Assembly: GCF_001037465.1 (NCBI RefSeq)
Contig: NZ_LFCV01000027.1
Location: 1 to 39,044 of the forward strand
Source of the DNA: Xenorhabdus khoisanae
GTDB taxonomy: Bacteria > Pseudomonadota > Gammaproteobacteria > Enterobacterales > Enterobacteriaceae
DNA length: 39,044 nucleotides
Direction: 5' to 3'
A program made the position numbers and the translations under genes. This document shows positions 30,926 through 38,439 of the stretch, piece after piece (within the stretch, counting starts at the first letter, position 1; each line of letters starts with the position of its first letter). The notes beneath the pieces are model-generated. The model saw nothing but the letters and a program-made list of their open reading frames with translations, was not told where the DNA came from and did no database searches.

Positions 30926-31668
30926 TAATATGGCTCCCTCTCCCATGCTTCAACAACCTCTTGAGGATACCCTCGCTTAAAATGTTTTCTCCAAGGGTAT
31001 GCTGGTTGTCGAGAACCGTCTTTTAATTTTAATTTACTTGTTGGCCCAATGCGTTTAGCTGGATTACCAGCATAAATCATATCTTCTTCAGTTTTCCCAG
31101 AAAGCGATGAATGAGCACCTACTAAACATCCTTTTGCAACTACGGCCCCGGGCAGTATAACTGACATGGTAGCTATAACGGAAAAATCCTGTAGAGTGAC
31201 GCCCATTAAAATATTGCTGGGTGGATGAGGATCATTGGTTAGAACAACATAAGGAAAAATCCATACATAATTCCCTATCTTACTATGTTGTCCGATATGT
31301 ACATTGCTATGAGTTTTAACATAATCGCCAATTTCACAATGACCTTGGACATCAGATAGTGTACCTAATTGAAAACCGTTACCAGCAACCGTTTTTTCAC
31401 GAACAGTTACTCTATGCCCCGTCATTAATCCTTCCCCAAAAATAGATCCCTCATAAAAAATGCTATGAGAACGAATATGAGAGTTTTTCCCTATGTGAAG
31501 AACCTTACCTTCAGATAAATGATTGGGAATACCAATCTCACAATAGGATTCAATAATAGTATTATCATCAATAATAACATTACCATGTATTGTAACAAAA
31601 TCACCGATTGTGACATTTTCACCTATTTGTGCTTTTTCCGATATTATTGAATACATTCCGATTTTCAT
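30925..31668 (-). CDS. Left-handed beta-helix (hexapeptide-repeat) acyltransferase
   Basis: 247 residues made mostly of hexapeptide repeats ([LIV]-G-x4), e.g. IGENVTIGDFVTIHGNVII, IGDYVKTHSNVHIGQHSKIGNYVWIFP, then VVAKGCLVGAHSSLSG. The N-linked ending YAGNPAKRIG is the standard finish of sugar and nucleotide-sugar O/N-acyltransferases (WbbJ, QdtC, FdtC type). A C-terminal extension of about 40 residues (WRKHFKRGYP) follows. It is the first gene of a two-gene operon with the MaoC dehydratase; GGAG lies just upstream of the ATG. AT-rich, like the polysaccharide genes past cpxA. The acceptor and acyl donor cannot be read from the sequence. Confidence 0.8.
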   Translation of the reverse strand: MKIGMYSIISEKAQIGENVTIGDFVTIHGNVIIDDNTIIESYCEIGIPNHLSEGKVLHIGKNSHIRSHSIFYEGSIFGEGLMTGHRVTVREKTVAGNGFQLGTLSDVQGHCEIGDYVKTHSNVHIGQHSKIGNYVWIFPYVVLTNDPHPPSNILMGVTLQDFSVIATMSVILPGAVVAKGCLVGAHSSLSGKTEEDMIYAGNPAKRIGPTSKLKLKDGSRQPAYPWRKHFKRGYPQEVVEAWEREPY

Positions 31669-31677
31669 TTACGCTCC

Positions 31678-31860
31678 TCAGTTTACAAACAGACTTTCGA
31701 TCAACAAAAATTCAGCTATTGCAGGATACATCAGAAAGAAAATCTCGCCAATCTGCTCTTCATTACAGTAGACATCATCATAAATAACGGTGCTCGATAC
31801 GCTTGCCACACTGTTAAAAGCGATGGTGTTTGCCGGTAATAAGGCACCACTCGACCAGAT
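31678..31860 (-). pseudogene. C-terminal fragment of an unidentified gene
   Basis: An open frame of about 60 codons, without a start, ends in TGA directly upstream of the beta-helix gene. It reads WSSGALLPANTIAFNSVASV, then VIYDDVYCNEEQIGEIF. It looks like real protein but I do not recognise the family. Probably the remains of a gene truncated during rearrangement. Confidence 0.35.
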
Positions 31861-31893
31861 CTAACGGTACGGTACCAACCAGAAGTACCGCGC

Positions 31894-32388
31894 TCATTTC
31901 ACCGCTGCTTTCCAGCGGCTAACCAACTCACTAACCTTATGTTTTAATAAGGATTTACGCCACGGAAGATCCGTACCAGCAATAATCAACTCCCTCGTAA
32001 CCGGGTGCGCCCGGAATACAGTATCCAGTACGATGACTTAATTATCTCGCACCAGTTGAATGGTCTGCGGTTTACTGATCTGCACTTTCTTAATCTGTGC
32101 CCATGACTGCACCAATCCCGCCAAGCCAGCAATTGCAGGTGATAAAACCTGCTCCGATTGCTTGATCGCATGGGCTGCTTTGAGATAACTTTCTGCTCTT
32201 TGAGTATCATAGTCGGAACAATCACTGCTAGTTATGCTGTGTACCAGCTCCCCAAATTCATCAGCAAGTGATTTCTGCCGCTGTGGTTTGTAGCTATAGA
32301 GGTTTTCAACCATCCGTTTTCGCTGTTCGAGTGATAATTGACCGATCTCAAACTGTTCTGGCCTCTCCCGCTCAGCTGGCGCTGTCAT
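31894..32388 (-). pseudogene. Unidentified gene interrupted by an in-frame stop
   Basis: A 116-residue frame (32388 to 32038) beginning MTAPAERERPEQFEIGQLSL ends in TAA at 32040-32038. The same frame then stays open for 47 more codons (VIVLDTVFRAHPV ... WRKSLLKHKVSELVSRWKAAVK) to a TGA at 31896-31894. A nonsense mutation in one gene of about 163 codons is the simplest reading, though two genes are possible. Charged and soluble in character, with no family recognised; its position beside prophage-like DNA suggests phage origin. Confidence 0.45.
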
Positions 32389-32604
32389 TAATGACGATAA
32401 TCCGGTGGTGGATTTGTTCGTTTTTTAGCCTCAGCACAGTTATTGACACGAGTCCGAGTTCAATCCAAGAGGGCGCGTCGCGCCCTTAAGGTCAACAACC
32501 TGCCCGGCGTCATCTGGAATCTCCGGTTTCATTCTGACGATGCGAGACGGCGACGAATAAACATAGATAGCAGTTGAAGGGTACGCTTCATCCACTCTAA
32601 AAAT

Positions 32605-32776
32605 TCCTGCTCTTGACCCAGCTAAACGAGATCAACAGCAGGAGTTTTATCAATGAAAATCACCACCTTAGGTTTGTACCACTCATAGGCGTACCGGGTA
32701 GCATCAGCAGAGCTACCCGGAAACGGCGGAAGCGGAGAAGGGGCGATATGGCCACGGGCTTGCGTGGTCATATCGC
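32605..32776 (+). ncRNA. Cluster of three hairpins, possible structured RNA
   Basis: Hairpin 1: TCCTGCT (32605-32611) with AGCAGGA (32637-32643), burying an AGGAG Shine-Dalgarno. Hairpin 2: CCGGGTAGC (32694-32702) with GCTACCCGG (32712-32720), perfect, 9-nt loop. Hairpin 3: GCGATATGGCCACG (32743-32756) with CGTGGTCATATCGC (32763-32776), 14 bp with one G-U wobble and a 6-nt loop. The density suggests a structured leader or small RNA. The layout recalls regulatory loci in P4-like prophages. Confidence 0.45.
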
Positions 32777-32837
32777 GCTTTCCAGATATGCCGTTATGAA
32801 CGCTTCCGCGACCAACGCAACAATGACGTTTACGTAA
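32613..32837 (+). CDS. Possible small phage-type (Ash/Icd-like) open frame
   Basis: A 74-residue frame ending VMNASATNATMTFT, basic in the middle, runs through the hairpin cluster. Another frame (RYERFRDQRNNDVYVSVQLA, ending near 32931) and a short ATG with buried AGGAG at 32653 also look protein-like. The overlapping-frame pattern is reminiscent of Ash/Icd-like loci of P4-type prophages, but I cannot establish which frame, if any, is translated. The rest of 32389-33061 shows no other gene. Confidence 0.25.
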   Translation: MTQLNEINSRSFINENHHLRFVPLIGVPGSISRATRKRRKRRRGDMATGLRGHIALSRYAVMNASATNATMTFT

Positions 32838-32962
32838 GCGTGCAACTGGCCCACTCTTCCGGCAGCCCCATCAACCAGAGGCTCAAGGCCGGGTTTCCTG
32901 TAGCTGCTTATAGTGGTTACAAGATAGCTTGATTTATAAGGGATTTTTTCTAAATGCCTGAT

Positions 32963-32986
32963 AAAAAAAAGCCCCTCAAGGGGGCT
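32963..32986 (-). terminator. cpxP terminator
   Basis: On the minus strand AGCCCC and GGGGCT form a GC-rich stem with a short loop followed by eight T. It lies about 75 bp past the cpxP stop. Confidence 0.85.
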
Positions 32987-33061
32987 GAAAGACAGGGATG
33001 GTGTCTATGGCAAGGAAAACCGTTATTGATGCTACTTGTGCATCAAAGTACTAGCAAAAAA

Positions 33062-33562
33062 TTAGTCCATTCCTAGAGCTATACGCTTTTCATAACGTTT
33101 CTGTAATAGCGTTCTTTGCTCTGGCGTTAACAATTGGTACATCTGGTTGCGGATACGCGCAATTTCCACACCCAATTCAACATTCTTTTTTGCTATTGTT
33201 TCAAGCTGCGACCGAACCGCAGCTTCATCAAAATCTTTAGCTATCAGGAGCCCAAACATCTTCCGGCGCTCAATTAGCATATCGACCAGCGATTGCTCAT
33301 GCAGATGTTGCATCTTCACCAAATCCCACATCTGCTGGCGTTGGTACTCAGTTAATGTTATTCCACCAAAGACATAACTATAGTTGTAATTATGTTCATC
33401 ATGGCGGTAATGACTAAAATCTCTCTGATGATCATATGGCATACAATGCGGCAGGGAACTTGCAGTCTCAGGAGCATCATTCGTATTAGCAGTTTCAGCT
33501 AAAGTCACTGTTGTTCCAAGAACAGCCATTGACGCTAAAGCCAATATTGCTATGTTACGCAT
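33062..33562 (-). CDS. cpxP: Periplasmic Cpx-pathway inhibitor CpxP
   Basis: CpxP binds the CpxA sensor domain and dampens the envelope-stress response, and assists removal of misfolded pilus subunits. The 166 residues (E. coli 166) have a signal peptide (MRNIAILALASMAVLGTTVTLA) and two LTxxQ motifs, LTEYQRQQM near residue 73 and LTPEQRTLL near residue 148, which define the family's hooked helical fold. It is divergent from cpxRA, and the perfect CpxR box in between accounts for its strong CpxR induction. In E. coli fieF follows directly; here accessory DNA intervenes. Confidence 0.95.
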   Translation of the reverse strand: MRNIAILALASMAVLGTTVTLAETANTNDAPETASSLPHCMPYDHQRDFSHYRHDEHNYNYSYVFGGITLTEYQRQQMWDLVKMQHLHEQSLVDMLIERRKMFGLLIAKDFDEAAVRSQLETIAKKNVELGVEIARIRNQMYQLLTPEQRTLLQKRYEKRIALGMD

Positions 33563-33647
33563 TAAAATTCCCCGCTTTCTCGAACAGAACCATTCGATTC
33601 AGTGAGGGTAACTATAACCCTGCGGCTGCAAACTAGCGTCAGAGCAT

Positions 33648-33662
33648 GTAAAAGAACGTAAA
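33648..33662. promoter_or_regulatory. CpxR binding box
   Basis: GTAAA-AGAAC-GTAAA is a perfect match to the consensus GTAAA-N5-GTAAA. It lies between divergent cpxP and cpxRA, so it can control both: activation of cpxP and autoregulation of cpxRA. Confidence 0.93.
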
Positions 33663-33714
33663 GTCATGGAATAGCAAAGTTTGTTATCGTATTTTGCTCT
33701 TGGAGGAAGAATTA

Positions 33715-34407
33715 ATGCATAAAATCTTATTAGTTGATGATGACCGCGAGCTGACATCGCTATTAAAAGAATTGCTCGAGATGGAAGGATTCAATGTTGT
33801 TATCGCCTACGATGGCGAGCAGGCTTTACAATATATCGATTCTTCAATTGATTTGTTATTGCTGGACATTATGATGCCACGCAAAAACGGCATTGAGACG
33901 CTTAAAGAACTACGGCAATACCATCAGACCCCCGTTATCATGTTAACGGCACGTGGGAGCGATTTAGACCGCGTTTTGGGATTAGAACTGGGAGCGGATG
34001 ACTATCTCCCTAAACCTTTTAACGATCGGGAACTGGTTGCCCGCATACGTGCAATCTTACGTCGTTCCAACTGGAGCGAGCAACAAGCCGATTCTGGGAC
34101 ACCGATACTTGAGATCGATAAACTACAACTCAACCCGGGGCGTCAGGAAGCCAGCTTTGACGGTGCTATTTTGGATCTCACCGGCACAGAGTTCACTCTG
34201 CTATATTTACTAGCGCAACATTTGGGACAAGTTGTTTCCCGTGAACATTTAAGCCAGGAAGTATTAGGAAAACGCTTAACACCTTTTGATCGCGCCATTG
34301 ATATGCACATTTCTAATTTACGGCGTAAATTACCAAACCGAACTGACGATCTCCCGTGGTTCAAGACATTACGTGGTCGTGGATATTTAATGGTTTCAGC
34401 AAAATGA
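33715..34407 (+). CDS. cpxR: Response regulator CpxR
   Basis: OmpR-family regulator of the envelope-stress response; CpxA phosphorylates it and it binds GTAAA repeats. 230 residues (E. coli 232). The receiver domain has the acidic pair in LLVDDDRELTSLL, phospho-acceptor Asp near residue 51 in LLLDIMMPRKNG, Thr in VIMLTARGS and Lys in YLPKPFNDREL. The winged-helix domain ends LRRKLP and TLRGRGYLMVS. I start it at 33715 (MHKILL), where TGGAGGAAG precedes the ATG; the frame extends seven codons upstream. It overlaps cpxA by 4 bp (ATGA). Confidence 0.98.
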   Translation: MHKILLVDDDRELTSLLKELLEMEGFNVVIAYDGEQALQYIDSSIDLLLLDIMMPRKNGIETLKELRQYHQTPVIMLTARGSDLDRVLGLELGADDYLPKPFNDRELVARIRAILRRSNWSEQQADSGTPILEIDKLQLNPGRQEASFDGAILDLTGTEFTLLYLLAQHLGQVVSREHLSQEVLGKRLTPFDRAIDMHISNLRRKLPNRTDDLPWFKTLRGRGYLMVSAK

Positions 34408-35780
34408 TAAATAGCCTGACAGCTCGCATATTCGCCATTTTCTGGTTCACTCTTGCACTTGTCCTGATGGTGGCCTTAATGGCCCCCAAACTGGATTCAC
34501 GGCAATTGACCCCACTTCTGGACAGCGAGTATCAGCAAGGAAAGAATCTGGCAAAGCAGATAGAAGAAGAACTAATAAGCTACCCGACCAATGATCTATT
34601 CTGGTGGCTACGGTTAGATCGCGCGCTCGTCCAATTAACGCCACCGGGCCAACGCCTGCTCCTTGTCACCAGTGAAGGACGCATCATTGACATTGATACG
34701 CCAGCTCGTCAGGTACAAGTTGTCCGTAACTTTATCGGACAATCCGATAACGCAGATCATCCTAAAAAGAAAAAATATGGCCGCTCCGAAATCCTTGGCC
34801 CTTTCTCTATCCGGGATGGGGGGGATCATTACCAGCTTTACCTCGTTAGGCCTGCGGGCAGCCCGCAATCAGACTTTATTAATTTAATGTTTGACCGGCC
34901 GTTCTTACTTCCTGCGGCAACCATGTTAATCAGCGCCCCATTACTACTATGGCTGGCATGGAGTTTGGCAAAACCCGCCCGTAAATTAAAAAATGCAGCA
35001 GATGAAGTTGCAAGAGGAAACTTACGGCAACACCCTGAGCTGGAATCCGGCCCACAAGAGTTTTTGGCTGCGGGCAGTAGCTTCAACCAGATGATTAGCG
35101 CACTGGAAAGAATGGTGACCGCCCAACAACGGCTGATTTCCGATATTTCCCACGAACTGCGCACGCCACTTACACGCTTGCAATTAGCGACGGCCTTACT
35201 GCGCCGGCGTCATGGTGAAAACAAAGAACTTAAGCGCATCGAAACAGAGACTCAGCGTTTGGACGGCATGATTAATGACCTGCTAGTGCTTTCCCGCAAT
35301 CAACATAAAAACGAATTACTACGCGAAAATATCAAAGCCTACGATATATGGCATGACATTCTGGAAAATGCCAAATTCGAAGTCGAACAAATAAACAAAA
35401 CACTGGATATCGTGTCGCCTCCCGGAAACTGGGTCATTTACTGCAATCCAGCAGCACTCGGTAGCGCATTAGAAAACATCGTCCGTAACGCCCTTCGCTA
35501 CTCCAGCAGCCATATTGCCGTTGCATTTAAGGCAGATAACCAAGGAGTAACGATTACCGTTGATGACGATGGCCCAGGGGTCAGCCCTGAAGACCGTGAA
35601 CATATATTCCGGCCTTTTTATCGAACAGATGAAGCAAGGGATAGAGAATCTGGTGGAACCGGATTGGGGTTGGCAATCGTTGAAACGGCCGTGAGTCAGC
35701 ACCGAGGTTGGGTAAAAGCAGAAGATAGTCCTTTGGGTGGTTTGCGGTTGGTGATTTGGTTACCGTTGCATGGAAGATGA
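34404..35780 (+). CDS. cpxA: Sensor histidine kinase CpxA
   Basis: Inner-membrane sensor for envelope misfolding; it phosphorylates and dephosphorylates CpxR and is inhibited by CpxP. 458 residues (E. coli 457). TM1 is at about residues 8-27 (IFAIFWFTLALVLMVALMAP), the periplasmic PAS-like domain runs to about residue 165, TM2 reads LLPAATMLISAPLLLWLAWS, then HAMP, the H-box ISHELRTPLTRLQLA (His near residue 249), N-box ENIVRNALRYS, and G-boxes DDGPGVSPEDREHIF and GGTGLGLAIVE. The start at 34404 overlaps the cpxR stop; the longer frame lies within cpxR. Confidence 0.98.
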   Translation: MINSLTARIFAIFWFTLALVLMVALMAPKLDSRQLTPLLDSEYQQGKNLAKQIEEELISYPTNDLFWWLRLDRALVQLTPPGQRLLLVTSEGRIIDIDTPARQVQVVRNFIGQSDNADHPKKKKYGRSEILGPFSIRDGGDHYQLYLVRPAGSPQSDFINLMFDRPFLLPAATMLISAPLLLWLAWSLAKPARKLKNAADEVARGNLRQHPELESGPQEFLAAGSSFNQMISALERMVTAQQRLISDISHELRTPLTRLQLATALLRRRHGENKELKRIETETQRLDGMINDLLVLSRNQHKNELLRENIKAYDIWHDILENAKFEVEQINKTLDIVSPPGNWVIYCNPAALGSALENIVRNALRYSSSHIAVAFKADNQGVTITVDDDGPGVSPEDREHIFRPFYRTDEARDRESGGTGLGLAIVETAVSQHRGWVKAEDSPLGGLRLVIWLPLHGR

Positions 35781-35970
35781 ATAACTTTCACCTTGAGATT
35801 TAGTTAGTTACGAATTGTAACAATTAAAGAAAAACGCCATTCTACTTGACCTAGAAGCATCAAGGGACTAATCTCGTCGCTGCTTAACGCAAATCGTTGA
35901 TATGATAGTTTTTGTTAAGCAAAAAATTCCTTTTATATTAATTGGATAAATCAAATTTGTTACACGATAG

Positions 35971-36008
35971 TAGGCACTCTGGGAGCCGTAACCTAGTGCG
36001 GTAGCTTT
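35971..36008 (+). promoter_or_regulatory. JUMPstart element with ops (RfaH recruitment) site
   Basis: The segment follows the JUMPstart consensus found upstream of O-antigen and capsule operons: a CACTCTGGGAGCCGT part, then the ops core GCGGTAGCTT at 35998-36007, about 85 bp before rmlB. RfaH loads on RNA polymerase at ops and allows transcription through long polysaccharide operons. The remainder of the 309-bp gap 35781-36089 is AT-rich with no gene I can support. Confidence 0.85.
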
Positions 36009-36089
36009 GGTTACGCATAACAATTCATACTCCATAAAACTTCCTTTCCAATTCAGCATCAATTCTAAAATCAACTGAAAAACTCAAAA

Positions 36090-37166
36090 ATGAAAATTCT
36101 GGTTACTGGTGGAGCAGGCTTTATTGGTTCTGCATTAATTCGATATATTATCAACCATACTGATGATAGTGTTATTAATGTTGATAAACTTACTTATGCA
36201 GGCAATTTAGAATCACTCAAAGAAGTTGAAAATAATCCACGTTATTTTTTTGAAAAAGCTGATATTTGTGACCACAACAGACTAGATATCATATTAGAAC
36301 AATATCAGCCTGATGCTATCATGCATTTAGCTGCAGAAAGTCACGTTGATCGCTCAATCAGTGGCCCCAGTGATTTTATTGAAACTAATATTATTGGTAC
36401 TTACACTCTTCTGGAGGCCACTAGAAATTATTGGCAACAATTACTCGAAGACAAAAAAATTAAATTCATTTTTCACCATATTTCAACTGATGAAGTATAT
36501 GGTGATTTACCCCACCCAGATCAATTCCCAGATAATACTACTCTTCCTTTATTTACCGAAAAAACGGCTTATGCTCCAAGTAGCCCATATTCGGCATCAA
36601 AAGCCTCTAGTGACCATTTAGTTAGAGCATGGCAACGCACCTATGGTTTACCAGCCCTAGTGACAAATTGCTCTAATAACTACGGTCCTTACCACTTCCC
36701 AGAAAAATTGATCCCGCTGGTGATACTGAACGCACTAGAAGGTAAATCATTGCCAATTTATGGCAAAGGTGACCAGATACGCGACTGGTTGTATGTGGAA
36801 GATCATGCTCGTGCGTTATATGCCGTTGTAACCGGAGGTAAAGCAGGTGAGACATACAATATCGGTGGTCACAATGAGAAGAAGAACCTTGATGTGGTTC
36901 ATACGATTTGTGATTTACTGGATGAAATTGTGCCGAAAGTTTCGTCCTATCGTGAACAAATCACATATGTTGCCGATCGTCCGGGACATGACCGCCGCTA
37001 TGCCATTGACGCAGATAAAATTAGTCACGAGTTAGGCTGGAAACCGCAGGAGACGTTCGAGAGCGGAATCCGTAAAACGGTGGAGTGGTATTTGAATAAT
37101 GCTGAATGGTGCCGTCGAGTACAAGATGGAAGCTATCAGCGAGCACGTCTGGAATTAGCGCAATGA
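36090..37166 (+). CDS. rmlB: dTDP-glucose 4,6-dehydratase
   Basis: Converts dTDP-glucose to dTDP-4-keto-6-deoxyglucose, the precursor of dTDP-rhamnose and of dTDP-3-amino and 4-amino sugars. The 358-residue extended SDR enzyme has [14 protein letters not shown] (NAD-binding Gly motif) near residue 7, [12 protein letters not shown], the [10 protein letters not shown] catalytic Asp-Glu segment near residue 134, and the [11 protein letters not shown]xxxK motif near residue 170. It is the first gene after the JUMPstart/ops site and overlaps rmlA by 4 bp (ATGA). Its first half is AT-rich and the second half closer to the core genome, perhaps a mosaic gene. The paralogue RffG (ECA synthesis) is an alternative name; context favours an O-antigen operon. 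Confidence 0.94.
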   Translation: MKILVTGGAGFIGSALIRYIINHTDDSVINVDKLTYAGNLESLKEVENNPRYFFEKADICDHNRLDIILEQYQPDAIMHLAAESHVDRSISGPSDFIETNIIGTYTLLEATRNYWQQLLEDKKIKFIFHHISTDEVYGDLPHPDQFPDNTTLPLFTEKTAYAPSSPYSASKASSDHLVRAWQRTYGLPALVTNCSNNYGPYHFPEKLIPLVILNALEGKSLPIYGKGDQIRDWLYVEDHARALYAVVTGGKAGETYNIGGHNEKKNLDVVHTICDLLDEIVPKVSSYREQITYVADRPGHDRRYAIDADKISHELGWKPQETFESGIRKTVEWYLNNAEWCRRVQDGSYQRARLELAQ

Positions 37167-38038
37167 AAGGTATTATTTTAGCGGGTGGTTCTGGGACACG
37201 CTTGTATCCCATAACAATGGGAGTATCAAAACAATTACTTCCAATCTATGACAAGCCGATGATTTATTATCCGCTATCAGTGCTGATGCTAGCAGGGATA
37301 AAAGATATTCTGATTATAACTACCCCAGAGGATCAACAGGGTTTTGTAAGACTTCTGGGGGATGGTAGCCAATTTGGCATTAATCTGTCCTATGCTATCC
37401 AACCCAGTCCTGATGGGCTGGCTCAGGCGTTTATTATAGGTGAGGCATTCATCGGTCAGAACTCTGTTTGTCTGGTTCTCGGAGATAATATTTTTTTCGG
37501 CCAAGGGTTCACTCCGAAACTGAAAAATGCTGCTGAAAGAAAACTCGGCGCAACAGTTTTTGGATATCAAGTGATGGATCCAGAACGTTTTGGTGTTGTT
37601 GAATTTGATAGCAATTTCAAAGCACTAAGTATTGAGGAAAAGCCAGCACATCCGAAATCAAACTGGGCTGTTACAGGGCTATATTTTTATGATAATAACG
37701 TCATTGATATAGCAAAATCAATTAAGCCTTCTGCACGAGGTGAGTTGGAAATTACAACAGTTAATGAAATCTATCTTAAAAATAATTTATTAACTGTCGA
37801 ACTACTTGGACGTGGTTTCGCATGGCTTGATACAGGAACGCATGATAGCTTGATTGAGGCTGGAAGCTTTGTTGAAACTGTTCAAAAACGTCAGGGCATG
37901 ATGGTTGCTTGCCTAGAAGAGATTGCATGGCGTAATGGTTGGCTCAGCGATATTGACTTAGATTCAATAGCAAAAAAATTGATGAAGAATGATTATGGCA
38001 ATTATTTATCTAAGCTATTAGATAATAAGGTATTTTAA
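37163..38038 (+). CDS. rmlA: Glucose-1-phosphate thymidylyltransferase
   Basis: Makes dTDP-glucose from dTTP and glucose 1-phosphate, the first step of the dTDP-sugar route. 291 residues. The nucleotide-binding [20 protein letters not shown] motif is near residue 8, followed by [15 protein letters not shown], the metal-binding Asp in [12 protein letters not shown] near residue 110, and the sugar-binding [19 protein letters not shown] segment. The start at 37163 overlaps the rmlB stop; a longer frame from 37106 lies inside rmlB. The next gene starts 2 bp after its stop, so the operon is tightly packed. Confidence 0.95.
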   Translation: MKGIILAGGSGTRLYPITMGVSKQLLPIYDKPMIYYPLSVLMLAGIKDILIITTPEDQQGFVRLLGDGSQFGINLSYAIQPSPDGLAQAFIIGEAFIGQNSVCLVLGDNIFFGQGFTPKLKNAAERKLGATVFGYQVMDPERFGVVEFDSNFKALSIEEKPAHPKSNWAVTGLYFYDNNVIDIAKSIKPSARGELEITTVNEIYLKNNLLTVELLGRGFAWLDTGTHDSLIEAGSFVETVQKRQGMMVACLEEIAWRNGWLSDIDLDSIAKKLMKNDYGNYLSKLLDNKVF

Positions 38039-38040
38039 GA

Positions 38041-38439
38041 ATGTTAATAAACTTAATCCCACTTCAAATACATGGCGATGAAAGAGGGGCATTAGTTGCG
38101 TTAGAAGAAGCGAAAAATATTCCGTTCGCAATTAAGAGAGTATACTATATGTTCAATACAGGTACTTCAGTTCGCCGAGGATTGCATGCACATAGGAGAC
38201 TGAAGCAAGTAGCAATTGTTTTACGTGGATCATGTCGCTTTGTGTTAGATGATGGAAGAGAAAGAATTGAGGTATTGCTTGATAATCCACAGCAAGGTTT
38301 GCTTATTGAATCTATTATTTGGCGTGAGATGTATGATTTTTCCAGTGATTGTGTATTGATGGTTTTAGCGGATAATTTGTATGATGAGTCCGATTATATT
38401 CGCAATTACGATGAATTTTTATTGGAAGTCAAAAAATGA
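38041..38439 (+). CDS. fdtA: dTDP-4-oxo-6-deoxy-glucose 3,4-ketoisomerase (FdtA/QdtA/WxcM-like)
   Basis: A 132-residue cupin that moves the keto group of dTDP-4-keto-6-deoxyglucose from C4 to C3 so an aminotransferase can make a 3-amino-3,6-dideoxyhexose. The active-site block [13 protein letters not shown] contains the paired His (near residues 47-49) of this family, with cupin strands [14 protein letters not shown] and the [18 protein letters not shown] segment. FdtA gives the galacto product (Fuc3N) and QdtA the gluco product (Qui3N); they differ at few residues and I cannot separate them by eye, so the gene symbol is provisional. Overlaps the next gene by 4 bp. Confidence 0.85.
   Translation: MLINLIPLQIHGDERGALVALEEAKNIPFAIKRVYYMFNTGTSVRRGLHAHRRLKQVAIVLRGSCRFVLDDGRERIEVLLDNPQQGLLIESIIWREMYDFSSDCVLMVLADNLYDESDYIRNYDEFLLEVKK

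Noticed and set aside
35868-36074. 68-codon minus-strand frame upstream of rmlB
   Set aside because: It runs antisense through the JUMPstart/ops element and has no recognisable protein character.
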